From positions 3,136,501-3,200,500 of the forward strand of contig JAYKKT010000088.1 of NCBI GenBank assembly GCA_036023115.1: a stretch of DNA of 64,000 nt, written 5' to 3'. Positions 33,355-46,142 of the stretch are shown here, piece after piece (the first letter of the stretch is position 1; each line of letters opens with the position of its first letter). A program made the position numbers and the translations under genes. A model generated the notes under the pieces. It ran no database searches and was not told the DNA's origin. It worked only from the letters and a program-made list of their open reading frames with translations. This stretch comes from Brasenia schreberi. Lineage: Eukaryota > Streptophyta > Magnoliopsida > Nymphaeales > Cabombaceae.

Positions 33355-33460
33355 TTCCGGTTATAGTGGGAGGTCGAAGCCATGCACCCTCTGGGAGTTG
33401 AACTCCCAACAGCAACAAGGGGGTCTGAGCGCTGTGCCGTTGAGCTACCCTATCCATCAC
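33355..33460 (-). repeat. tRNA-derived SINE-like element
   Basis: The minus strand reads gtagctcaacggcacagcgctcagaccc (split as A-box region), then gggagttcaactcccag (B-box) and gggtgcatggcttcgacctc. It lacks a paired acceptor stem and the CCA-proximal structure of a tRNA gene. Confidence 0.6.
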
Positions 33461-34007
33461 AAAGGAAAATCTCCATGTGGGGTAGACGGTAGCTTCTAGA
33501 TTTAGGGTTTTTTTTTCTTGGGTGGAAACATAAGATGCGACACGAAAACAATGTGAAATTTCCAGGTTGTTGTCTACTGAAAGTAGTACGAAAAGATGGG
33601 TCGTGTTAGAACTAGGCTTGTTCTTGACACAAATACAACACGAATATGAACTTAAACATGAAATTGCTGGCAACATAACACTCAACAAGAAAACCTGGGG
33701 AGTATATGAAACAAAAGTTCGTGTTCATGTTGACCCAAAGGAAAACAAGAAAATCAAGTCGCATGCAGGTCGACCTGCTTCCAGCAGAACATGAATGTGA
33801 AATGACACGACAAGAACATGACCTGAAACATGACCTTCACCCCTTGTTTCTCAATTAGGGTTGGGGAGTCAAGGGGTAGGACCTGGTACAGATCCAGGTA
33901 AACCCAGATCCAATTACCAAATTCAGATGCTAGTGCCATTCTTTTTTATTTGTTCTTATAAGGTCTACCTTTACAACGTCGATCAATATATCAAGTGCAC
34001 TACTAAC

Positions 34008-34085
34008 AATAGCTCACCTGGCTAGGTGGTAGATTCACAAGTTGAAGGTGTTGAGTTCGATACGTATGGTGCACATTTTGCTTTG
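34008..34085 (+). repeat. tRNA-like SINE fragment
   Basis: tagctcacctggctaggtgg (A-box-like) and gttgagttcgatacg (B-box-like). The tail is not obvious. Confidence 0.45.
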
Positions 34086-34154
34086 AGTATTATGTTCAAT
34101 TGTGTAAGTTATTAAAATAATGGATCGTCGTGCTTACCCGATAGAGGTATGCAT

Positions 34155-34460
34155 AGAGGTGGCTCATTTGAACCCGTCTTGACCGGTTGAACTGGACCTT
34201 CACCAAACCAAAACCGGCTGAAATAGAAACCGGACTTATGGGAACCATAACCAGGGTTCCCCACGGTTCTGTTCCAGTTCCAACTTCACAATTCCACCTT
34301 TTTCATGACATTTTTAAATGAAACCATAAACAAATGGGAACCTAAACTGGTCCAAGACCAAAACTGGTGCAATGGAAATTGAACATGAACCCAGAAGTGA
34401 CCGATTGAATCTGTTTGTGGTTTTCGTGGATCTAGAACTGGCCAGATTTAGCGAACCCCA
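34155..34460. mobile_element. GAACC-rich MITE, copy 6 (degraded)
   Basis: Dense ggttg/gaacc words with ends tagaggtggctcatttg and gaactggccagatttag. It probably belongs to the agacatggccggtt family but is diverged. Confidence 0.45.
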
Positions 34461-34512
34461 GCTTGTCAATCTAAAAGTAGAAAAGAAATCCTTGATTTTA
34501 AGTTGGTATAAA

Positions 34513-34754
34513 TAAGGGTGTTGAAGGAACCGTTGGAACCAAACCGAACCGGCCGTTTGGTTTGGTTTTAGATGTCAAACAGTTTGGTTCAACTTGGTTC
34601 TTGGAATCGAACCAAACTGAAACTATCGGTTCAGTTCGGTTCTAATCATGGCACAATTTGGTTTGATTCTTAAGATGTCAGGAACCACAAACAACGGTTT
34701 GGCTTGAGGTTGAGGCTAAAACCGAACCACACCGAACCTTGAACACCACCCCTA
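34513..34754. mobile_element. 242-bp hAT-like MITE
   Basis: The ends taagggtgttgaagg and, reverse-complemented, taggggtggtgttcaagg are inverted repeats. Interior subterminal words are accgaacc/ggttcggt. The flanks ggtataaa (34505-34512) and ggtacaag (34755-34762) fit an 8-bp duplication with two transitions. Confidence 0.75.
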
Positions 34755-34841
34755 GGTACAAGTATTTTAGTTTGGAAACTAATTACTAACATCCAAAACT
34801 TTTCCCACCCAAAGTATGTATCTTACTTGCCAAAATAATTC

Positions 34842-36080
34842 TCATACAATCACACATGCATTCGGGTTTTCATCACTAAAGTACGTAAATAAATCATGGC
34901 CATCATCACCATTGTAACCATGGGGACTTTGCGGGCCGGCACCCGCCAACCAAACGGCATCCACAACACCGGGTTCCTTCTTTGGCGAGTCAGGATCTGC
35001 CCAGAGCTCCACCCGTTTCCCGGTCTTCTTCTTGAGTTCCTTCATGACTCTCCGGGGATCAACGCGGCCGGTCAAGGACACCTTCTGCATCTCCATGTCT
35101 GTTGATACTGATTCCACCCCTGCACTTACGCATTGTTCATCTTACTTGTAAAGAACATAGTAAATTAAAGACACACTATGGTTCGCCAGCTAATTTGATG
35201 ATTCAGACCCGCAACTCTTGAAAATCCAAATCAAGTTCTACCACCATGCCGAAAAAGCCGACGGTTAAACCACCGGCGAAGATACTTTTGACGAATTTGG
35301 ATCGCCAATGTTGGAGAAAAACAGTTTGAATAATACTGCAGGAATGAATTTAGCTGGAATATCAAATTCCGACGGATGGAGATTGTAAATTCAAGGTAAA
35401 CCTTGGGAATCCCCCAGCCCAGTTCCTTAAAAATCATGGAATGATCTTTTGTCTCGTGCTTTATAAGAGTCCAACGTCATACAACTAAGCTTTTTCTCGT
35501 ACTAGACGGTATCGACTATATTGATTTTTGTTTCGATAAAACCCGATCATGGTGTCATGTTAGTACATAACTATTTATTACTTATTTTCAACCTTTTGTG
35601 GTCTTTTCCTTTTTCTTTTAATACTTAATTGATAATCTTTCTATACGTTAAAACTATATCATATATGGCTTTGAAAACCACCGAAAAACTTTATTGAGCA
35701 GTGTTTCACAGTTAAAATTTGCCATGTACCGGAAGTGTTCTATACTAGCTGGAATCGATTTTTCCGATGGTTTATGACCCGTCGAGGATTAATGAAGTTT
35801 TCAGGCGTTTTACATTATATATATTCCATTTCATGGGTGAAAGAAAAACCAAACGACGGATAAAGAGAAAAAGCTATCGGTTCACTTTTCTTTTTTACCG
35901 TCCAGTTTTGACAGCGCCCTCTTTACGTCCCTCCCGCATGCTTTGCAATGCATGGAAACCCTCAGCTCGACCGTTATAACCTGCCATTGGCGAAAGGAGA
36001 GTTCAAGGATCATGATGAATGCGAGCTAGGAAGATGGTGGTTGTATTATTTACCTTGCCTGATCTTCTACAGTCCGCCAT
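34842..36080 (-). CDS. Heavy-metal-associated isoprenylated plant protein (HIPP)
   Basis: Small metallochaperone-like protein of the plant HIPP family, which binds soft metals through an HMA domain and is anchored by a C-terminal prenyl group. Exons: 36054-36080, 35899-35980 and 34842-35119, GT-AG borders. The total of 387 bp gives 128 residues. Exon 1 encodes only MADCRRSGK. The HMA fold starts VITVELRVSMHCKAC (residues 10-24), so the metal-binding MxCxxC is M19-H-C21-K-A-C24. The domain continues GVESVSTDMEMQKVSLTGRV and VMKELKKKTGKRVELW. A linker rich in Gly, Asp and Pro follows, then FSDENPNACVIV, where CVIV is the CaaX box. The intron between the two halves of HMA sits at the Gly codon (residue 37), the usual place in this family. 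Intron 2 holds an old RTE fragment. The nine-codon first exon is the least certain part. Confidence 0.88.
35480..35655 (-). mobile_element. Old RTE 3' fragment in intron 2 of the HIPP gene
   Basis: Diverged copy of the RTE 3' region: caactaagctttttctcgta, ctagacggtatcgacta, a tgtcatgttagta phrase and caaccttttgtggtc. The many substitutions against the recent copies suggest an old insertion. Confidence 0.75.
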
Positions 36081-36109
36081 AGTAGAAGAAGTATGAGAGC
36101 TCGCAGGCG

Positions 36110-36230
36110 ATGGTGGTTTTCCCGTCGGCTACGACAGGAATGCCGAAGCCAGATGCACAGCCCGGGTTTCGAGCTCACGACCTGCAACTTGTGAGTCGGG
36201 TCCCCTAGCCAGGTGGGCTCTGGTTCTGAG
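36110..36230 (-). repeat. tRNA-like SINE fragment
   Basis: The minus strand has a cacctggctaggggacccg head and gtcgtgagctcgaaaccc (B-box-like). Upstream of the HIPP gene. Confidence 0.4.
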
Positions 36231-36354
36231 TGTCGGGAATGGTTGTTTTGTTGGTAAAGAAGGTAAAAGTGGTTGTCGGAATGAATGATAGCCCGTTAAA
36301 ATTGGAAATAAGGTATGATTGTCACCTCATGGTCTCAACAGTAAAAGGAAAAGT

Positions 36355-36465
36355 TTAGCACAACGAGCAATAGCTTCCTTGGCTAGAGAGTTGACTCACA
36401 AGTTGAAGGTCATGAGTTCGATTCCATGGGCGTGCTTGTGGCTTCAGCCTCCAATTGTACCAAAA
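36355..36465 (+). repeat. tRNA-like SINE copy
   Basis: agcttccttggctagagagt, then gtcatgagttcgattccatg (B-box) and a tail ggcttcagcctccaattgta. The tail matches the family at 22915. Confidence 0.55.
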
Positions 36466-36636
36466 ATGTTTACGGTGGGTGAATTTGTTGACAGGACATA
36501 GCTTTGAGTCCAAGAAGTTGAGATAAAATTCAGAGATCCTTGAATGATCTCTCAATGTGTTTGTTTATATCAAATTGATGTTTGTAATTCATATGTTTTA
36601 AGATTTTCAGTTTGAATCAATAGTCACCAACCCTGG

Positions 36637-36638
<2 letters not shown>

Positions 36639-36712
<74 letters not shown>

Positions 36713-36714
36713 GT
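36639..36714. repeat. (TA)n(GA)n microsatellite
   Basis: About 46 bp of TA repeat followed by about 28 bp of GA repeat. Confidence 0.97.
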
Positions 36715-36719
36715 GTTTG

Positions 36720-37116
36720 TTTTATATGATTGGGACTATCAAACTAAAACAATGTGTCCACCCCTCATGAACAAAAGACATGATCGTACAATCTCACTTT
36801 TATTATGTCGGTTATGCCGTCAAGGCTTTCTCATTGCTGAGGGAGATGGACCCAAAAACTTTCTTCCAAGGTCGGTTGCTCGCCACCTTATAGATATCTA
36901 AACCATTTTAAATGGGTCTCTCAATTTTACGTTTGTGAATAAAAAATTTACTCATACTTAAAGGTTGATAAACGAGCGAAACAAACCAAACAACCCTTTG
37001 TTCGTTTCTTGACTCATTTTCTATATAAAACTATCCAAGCTAACATCCAACCCGACAACCTGAGTTCGAACATGTTAATGAAATGCTAGTTATCCTTTTG
37101 CAAGCCGAACTGCCCA

Positions 37117-37162
<46 letters not shown>

Positions 37163-38080
37163 CCTCAAACATCTTAAACATGACCCTTTATTTACCTTAG
37201 TTAAATTATTTCTGAAAAATAAAAGAAAAATAGAATTCTTATGTAATTAAAATGGCCGATTTTGCCTAAAACCTTCATTTGTGCACATAAAGTGTTAGCT
37301 CATACGGCAGTGCCCTTAGACTCACACATCCTTGTGATGAGTTCGATTCTTTGTGTGTGCATGTATGTGTTAGGCTTTGACCTCCCATTGTAAAAAAAAA
37401 ACTTTCTTCGTCAAGCAGGTCGACTCACAAGATGAAGGTCACGAGTTCAATCCTTGAAACATGCATCTGGATTGGGCCACTCGATTTAAAAGAGAAAAGC
37501 CATCAATTTGTCTACCTTAGTGCATGGTTTAGATAAAACATTTAAAAATACCATTAATAAGATTTTAATGGCTGAACCAAATTGAAATAACAAACTGACT
37601 AGTGAAACCGGACGAGCCAAAAGCGAGTTGAACTAAATTTAAAAATATCCGACTCGCCTCATTGATGTATATTTATGCCGAAAGCATGGCTCTTATAAAC
37701 TTTCTAAAACTTGTCACAAACTCTTCTCGATTTTCCAATGTCAATAATATGTTTATGAACTGAATTGAGCTGAACATACCATGTTCAATGTTCAGATATA
37801 TAGTTTAAAAAACCCGAACCCAAACAGTTGGCGCGAACGAGCCACATGCATAAACGAGTCTAACCAAACCCAACCACGAGCAACTCGGTTCATCTAGCAG
37901 CCCTGCTCGTGCCAGGACTTGAACCACTTTGGACCTTGGCATTGAAGCAATCTTTAAACTTTCAAACCGATGGATGTGGGGAGACCGTAGATTTTCTACC
38001 TCTTATAAACACATGACGAAAATGCCCTTCTAGTATATATATACTCTATGGGCGTTACTGGAACAATCTTTTCTTAAAGT
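36720..38080. other. Intergenic with SINE-like pieces and (GA)n
   Basis: No gene. (GA)n at about 37120-37160. SINE-like pieces at 37285-37402 (gtgttagctcatacggc, gatgagttcgattctttg, ggctttgacctcccattg) and 37410-37480 (gactcacaagatgaagg, cacgagttcaatcc). Confidence 0.5.
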
Positions 38081-38083
38081 AGC

Positions 38084-38124
<41 letters not shown>

Positions 38125-39451
38125 GCGAGAGAACGCCGTTAGCTTGTAAAAAACGCAAGAAGACCAAGAAGAGGAAGCCCTATTGATCATCGTGAGTGCA
38201 ATAGTAAATTCTATAGTTCTCGTCTTTCTTTCCCTATTTTCTCATCAAATCGTCACCGATTTTTCTTGTATTTCTTGTTCTTCGTTATGTGGTGAATAGT
38301 GATAATTATTATTGTATAATAAGTGTAATTTTCTCCTTATATCACCACCGGTTCCGTTTCAATTTGTTTGGTTCTGCCTCTTTTTGTTTTAGTAGTTTGG
38401 CGATAAATTTTGCAGAGAAAAGGAACCTTGTTTGCATCGAAGGGCCGGAGGAGGAAGAGAAGATTAATAAGAAGAGAGGCTGTATTTACCGAAGGTCTAG
38501 GTTGTTGTGATTTTTCAAATTTAGACTCATCGATTTATTTTCGGGGTTGGGTTTGAATGGTATTTTAGGTCTTTTGGGGGTTACAAAATGTTCGCCTTTC
38601 ATTCGTTGGTTGTGGATTTTCTTTTTCTTCTTCAAGTACGGATGATTCAATTCCATGGAAATCGATTGATGATTGTGCAGATCATGCTTTTTCTGAATCT
38701 GTTTCTGGATGAGAAATTCTGTTTTCGACGTTAGCTTGTTGGTTTTGTCCCTTCCTTTTTTTTAAATCTCTTTTCTTTGGGTCCTTCAAAGATGATTCAC
38801 TAATTCGTTGCGGCGCTAGTTTATTTGATGTACCCGCTCAAAGACTTGTTGATTCTCATTTTAGCTTTTGCAGCTCACGCCCATGACAATCATAGAGGGG
38901 CTTGAAAAGGCATGGATTTCTTCTCATCCTAATAATCTTCACGGAACCATGTTGTGATTGTTTCAACATCGGGAACATAATTAACGTAATTTCTGGAGTT
39001 CATTTAACTTTTAAAAATTAAAATACTAAAAAACTTGGATGGGGAAACAGTGAAAATGAAACTAGGAAGGAAAATGAAAAGATTCATTACATTAAGACAA
39101 AATTATAAGGTTATATGTGCAGAGAGTCGGAAACTAGCAGAAAACATGGTTAAGGTTTGATTAGATAGGTGAGGTTTAATTTCTTGGTTGACCATGCTTC
39201 ATGATTCATTCAGTTGGTAAGTTGATATATGTATACCATGTTCATAAAACATGCTATCTTGTTCATCGCAGACATAATAAATAATCAGTTCTTTTCTTGT
39301 TCTGCTGTTTTAATATCTGCTGATTTGGTCAGACCATTGCAAGTCTTCCTGAGGCATGCGCATCTGATACTAGCTTTTCATGTGGTCGCCTTTTGCAGCT
39401 TACTGATTTGTATGTAATCCTTATCTTTTATGGGCTGGACTGAATCTGTAG
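38081..39451 (+). promoter_or_regulatory. 5' leader and leader intron of the UBC12 gene
   Basis: A (CT)n run at 38085-38121 is followed by a probable leader exon ending ...gatcatc at 38191 with donor gtgagt. The acceptor ctgtag at 39451 lies five bases before the start codon. This gives a 1,260-bp leader intron. Pyrimidine-rich leaders and long first introns are common in constitutive plant genes and often raise expression. The transcription start itself cannot be read. Confidence 0.6.
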
Positions 39452-39456
39452 GTACA

Positions 39457-40118
39457 ATGATTAAGCTTTTCAAAGTAAAGGAGAAGCAAAGAGAAGCTGC
39501 TGAGAATGCTAATGGGAGACCAATTAAGAAGCAAACTGCTGGGGAGTTACGTCTGCACAAAGGTTTGTCATTTCAAAATTATACAATGTCTCTACGTTCT
39601 CCAGATGTTGGATAGCTTTTTAATTCAACATCACCTCTTGTGTTTCATGTAAAGAATATATAGTCTCTATCACACACAAAAAAAATAATAATAAATTCAG
39701 GGTGGTCTAGTAATATTATAAACAGCTTCCTTTTAAATGGAAAAGCTTTACTGACCTTGATGGTGCTTAGTGGCTCCTGTTCTGGTATGTGCGTATGGAA
39801 GCTGTATTTTTGTTGTGCTCTTGGTGATGATGAGCTTGCTCTATGTAGTCATGCCATTGTCTGCATCAAACTGCTTTCAGTAACCCTGTTTTCTGTGCTC
39901 ACTTTTAGTGGCTGAGTACCAAATGCCATCAGTGCTCTCTCTCTCTCTCTCCATCAACAACAACAACAACAAAGCCTTTTCCCATACATGGATTCTTTTT
40001 TTTTAGAATCCATGGTAAGTCCGACAAAGTTTTACTGGTTGTCGGAAGCCTATCACAACCCTCCTCCTTTATCCGGGCTTGGGTCCGGCCATGCAAGGGT
40101 GATCCCTTACATGGGCAG

Positions 40119-40179
<61 letters not shown>

Positions 40180-42379
40180 AAAAGTTATTTTGGCTTCTAA
40201 AGAGGCCTGTGATCTTCTTATTGCTTGTCAGCTGTGGCTTATAAAATGGACATTTGAACCAAGATGAGATCTTGGCGATATTTTGTTATGCACAGCCCTG
40301 CTAATATTTTGTGAGTGCTGTCTTTTGAAGTTCCCCTTTTGGAATGTCTAATTGCTTGACTGGGTATTTTGCAGATATAAGTGAGCTTAACCTGCCGAAA
40401 ACCACTAGCATATCATTTCCCAATGGAAAGGATGACCTAATGAGCTTTGAGATCACTATTAGGCCTGATGAAGGATATTATCTGTAAGTCCCTTGCTTTT
40501 GCAAGTTTCTGTAAATGTCAAAGTGTCACCTTGGGGACATCAGTTTTATTTCTTTTTTTAGTTGCTTTGCCAGAAAATTTGTTTCAACATCATATATTCT
40601 CCACTTTTACATTCGTTTGAGAAGCTATTTCAAGTTTTTCATAATGTGATATTGGTTTTAGAACCAGCGATTTTCTAGTTTGTCGTGTTCACAGTTTTGT
40701 TGTGCCTTCTCCTTTCTTTGACAAGCATCCGTAGATTGCTGATATTCCTGGGTTGTGTAAAATTTGTCGACCCATTCTGTCCAATATTGTCTTGCTGCTG
40801 GTTACCTGGCATGTATTCATGAGTCTAAGTTGACATGTTCTTGTTTTGTGCCAGAGGCGGTACATTTTTGTTCACTTTCCAGGTTTCTCCTATATATCCA
40901 CACGAGGCACCCAAGGTCAAATGTAGAACTAAGGTGGGTCGCTAAGCTGTGTAAAAGCTTATGTTGTCACAAGTTCACAACTATTTGTCTATCAAAGATG
41001 TTGATAATTATTGCCATCATCATCCACTTTTGCAGGTCTATCATCCGAATATTGACTTGGAAGGAAATGTGTGCCTCAACATACTTCGTGAAGACTGGAA
41101 ACCAGTCCTTAATATAAATACTGTCATCTATGGCCTGAATCATCTTTTCACGGTAATTCTACCCTTCCTAACCTTTTGTCGCGTTTTCAAATATTTGTTG
41201 TTCTTTGTAGTTGCACTCTGCCTACTGATTTAATGTTATCTTGGTTTTTTGTTCCCCATGCGATCAATGCTTTGTGGTTCTTTCTGGTGTCATTGCCATG
41301 ATTTTATTTAATCTCTGAATTTGACACAAATGTACCCTTCTGTATTGTAAATGAATTAGCAGTGATATCTTCATTCATTCACGTCTGCTCTTTCTTTTTT
41401 CATCACAGTCAGCACTTGCTTTATTATCCATGTTACTATTTCATCTGCATTTAAACTTGATTCCTTATAGTGGGTTAAAGTTGCTGCTATGACAATTTAA
41501 CCCGATCAAGAAAGACTGAGCTGCTATCCTTCATCAGCTCCTTCCATACTTTCTAGTTTTTTTAGTTCTGGTGCTTAAGCATCCAGATGACCTCATTAGG
41601 TGATTCAGTTCACTTGAACACCTATGACGAGTTTTACTTAATTAGTCTTCCAGCAGCCAATAATATATCTTTTTGCTGCATTTAGTGTCTTGAGTTAAAT
41701 ATTGTTTGTTAAATTGCTAAGTTAGTGGAGTGAGGTTGAAGCCTAACACACACACACACATGCACCCTCTGGGAGTCGAATTCCCCACCAGCAGCAATGG
41801 CACTAATGCACGCTGCCAGCTAACCCTCTCGGTGCACCCAGGACGCTCAATGAAGGCATGAACCTGGGTAAAGCAAATACTTCATGCAAATGACACAATA
41901 GTCGGTGTCATCATCTTTGATTGTTATCAGTTAGTGAAGGCCTGTATGTGGTCATAGGATATGGCTCCATGTTTCAATAATTTGCATTTTACTCCTGCAA
42001 GTGTGCACCAAGAGAGTTTGAACTTTCTTTTGGTTTGCTGATTGAGACTATGGGGCTGAGGAGACGGTATTTTGTATTGGAGATCTCTTTGATACTGCTT
42101 CTCTACTTATGGCAATGGAGTTGCAATTCTATTGTTTTATGGGTGATGTTGGATCATCAACTCATGTTAGCTTGTATCTTTTCTTGTCCTTAAAATCCGG
42201 TCATGGTTGACTGAGACTGTCATTTTCCTGTGTTGATGCAGCAACCTAATCATGAAGATCCCCTGAACCACGATGCCGCTGTCGTTCTCCGAGACAACCC
42301 TAGGCTATTTGAGGCGAATGTGAGGAGGGCAATGGCTGGGGGTTATGTTGGCCAGACCTTCTTCCCGAGATGTATCTAG
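39457..42379 (+). CDS. RCE1: NEDD8/RUB1-conjugating E2 enzyme, UBC12/RCE1 type
   Basis: E2 enzyme that takes NEDD8 (RUB1) from the AXR1-ECR1 E1 and transfers it to cullins, activating SCF-type ubiquitin ligases in auxin and other signalling. Coding exons: 39457-39562, 40375-40483, 40855-40933, 41036-41152 and 42242-42379. The total of 549 bp gives 182 residues, matching the plant family. The N-terminal extension [16 protein letters not shown] is the E1-docking and DCN1-contact tail specific to UBC12. The UBC fold follows, with [15 protein letters not shown] (here [14 protein letters not shown]), [26 protein letters not shown], the HPN motif at 101-103 and catalytic Cys111 in [16 protein letters not shown]. 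The C-terminus is [10 protein letters not shown]. All borders are GT-AG. An intronic RTE/SINE fragment with a (CT)n tract lies at 39955-40178. Nothing suggests loss of function. Confidence 0.97.
39955..40115 (-). mobile_element. RTE/SINE-type 3' fragment in intron 1 of UBC12
   Basis: (CAA)n tail plus aagccttttcccatacatgg, then a block containing tttatccgggcttgggtccgg and ccatgcaagggtgatccc. The second block recurs at 61560-61610 next to the same RTE end, suggesting a composite RTE-mobilised SINE rather than a plain truncated RTE. Confidence 0.65.
40121..40178. repeat. (CT)n microsatellite
   Basis: About 29 CT units, inside intron 1 of the UBC12 gene and directly beside the RTE/SINE fragment. 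Confidence 0.97.
41728..41845 (-). repeat. SINE-like element in intron 4 of UBC12
   Basis: The minus strand has tagctggcagcgtgcattag, ggggaattcgactcccag and gggtgcatgtgtgtgtg, then a ggcttcaacctcac tail. Same family as 22915 and 33355. Confidence 0.6.
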
Positions 42380-44264
<1,885 letters not shown>

Positions 44265-45243
44265 CAACAACAACAACAACTAAGCCTTTTCCCATACTAA
44301 ACAGGGTCGGCTACATGGATTCTTTGTTTTCACATATCCCTCTCGTGTGCCATGTTAGCAATTAACTCCCAATAAGCTAGATCATTCTTTATTGTTTCTT
44401 TCCAACACTTTTGTGGTCGTCCTCTACCTCTTTTAATACTTTTCAAATTTAGTTTTTCTAACCTTCTTATAGGTTCTTCTTTTGATCTTCTTTGTATATG
44501 TCCAAACCATCTTAAACGATGTTCTCTCATTTTATCCTTTATTGGTGTCACTCCTAATTTGTTTCTAATAACCTCATTATGTATATGGTCTTTTCTTTTA
44601 TGACCACTCATCCATCTCAACATCTTCATTTCTGTTACAGACATCTTTTTTACATGTTGATGATTAACTGCCCAACACTAACCATAAAACATGGCAGGCC
44701 TAATTGGTGCTCTATAATATTTACCTTTTAATTTTAATAGTATATTCTTATCACAAAGAATACCTGACGCTCCTCTCCATTTTAACCAACCAGCATTAAT
44801 TCTATGTTTAACATCTCCATAAATTCTTCCATCACTCTGAAAAATTGACCCTAGGTATTTAAAACTTTCCTTTTGGGGAACGCAATGTGTGCCAATTTTA
44901 ATTTCTATGTCCTCTAAAGTAACCAAATGATCAAACTTACATTCCATATATTCTGTCTTTGTTCTACTAAGTTGGAGGCCTTTGCTTTCTAATGTTTCTC
45001 TCCATAGTTCCAATTTTCTATTAACTTTTTCCTTAGACTCCTCCACTAATACAATGTCATTTGCAAATAACATACACCAAGGTACTTCATCTTGAATATG
45101 TTTTGTTAACTCATCCATCACCATTATAAATAAGTATGGACTTAAAGTTAATCCTTGATGTAACCCAATATTAACTTCAAAGAAGTCTGTCTTTCCTTCA
45201 TGAGTCCTCACACATGTCTTTGCACATCATACATGTCTCTTAT
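44265..45243 (-). mobile_element. RTE-4: 5'-truncated RTE LINE inside a (TA)n tract
   Basis: (CAA)n tail at 44265, then the C-terminal domain (44330-44644, [27 protein letters not shown]) and the RT end with [11 protein letters not shown] (44678-45211). The catalytic FADD is changed to FAND in this copy. Both borders are TA repeats (44248-44263 and 45242-45268), so the target duplication is hidden in the microsatellite. Confidence 0.92.
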
Positions 45244-45268
45244 ATATATATATATATATATATATATA

Positions 45269-46142
45269 CCGACCTTCCTATTTGATTCAATGAATGATTA
45301 CATATCACATGAAAGTCAGCTGGGATACCGACTGAATTTGCTGTTCTTGCTTTGTAGATACGCAAGCGTTGCTCTTCTCCCTCGAATTTCTATTCCTAGT
45401 TTTCTGGTTTATAGTGGAATGTGAGAATGTAATTGCAAAGACTGGCGAAGACATGCTACAAATGAATCGGGTCGGATGTAGGTCAGGAAATCGAGCCTGA
45501 CATAAAACCAAATCTTGACTAGACCGCAAAGCTAAATAGAAGGAAACTGGCGTTTGGTTGGTTCAAGTGGCCTGGCACTTGCTCCCCATAAGCAAAGGTC
45601 TTGAGTTCGAGGCATGTGAATGGAGAAAACCAGTGTCGGGAGAGCTTGATACCTATAGTGGGCCGACCCAACTTGAATCTGATTGGTTGGAGCCCTTTGG
45701 GCTTTCCTGATATTGGTGGTATACTTCAAAAAGTATATATAAGACAATCTAAATAGAATGAGAAATATACTCAATCTGATGGTATATCCATATACTGGTG
45801 ATATGATTCACCAGAAAGTATAGAAAAGAAACTAAATGGAATGAAGAACATACTTAGTCTGATGATGTAACCTATGGGTATTGGATATCATCAGATATAT
45901 TGACAAGATCTACATCCAAATCTTATCGGATTATCGATGACTAATAGGAAATTGTTTTGGATACACAATCGATTCTCATTAACCAGACTCGGATATATCC
46001 AAATCCAAAAATTATTGATCGGTTGTAATATAAAAGCATTTTGGTTTTCTGTCTTCTGACAGTCTAAGTTGTTGGTAACAAATGTTTCCTTTTGAATAAA
46101 TCAACGCAGGGAAGTGAAAGCAAAGCTCAACAAAGTGACGCC
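45269..46142. other. Intergenic / 5' flank of the WAT1-related gene
   Basis: No gene. A SINE-like piece is at 45550-45670 (gttcaagtggcctggcac, ttgagttcgaggcatg). The stretch 46060-46142 is probably leader sequence. caacgcag at 46103-46110 could be a leader splice acceptor. Confidence 0.4.

Noticed and set aside
33355..33460. Possible tRNA gene on the minus strand
   Set aside because: A- and B-box-like words are present but no seven-pair acceptor stem or proper anticodon arm is seen; the same sequence with a shared tail recurs, fitting a SINE.
35231..35437. 68-codon open frame as an upstream exon of the HIPP gene
   Set aside because: No HMA residues and no splice phase agreement; the true HMA exon with MHCKAC is at 35899-35980.
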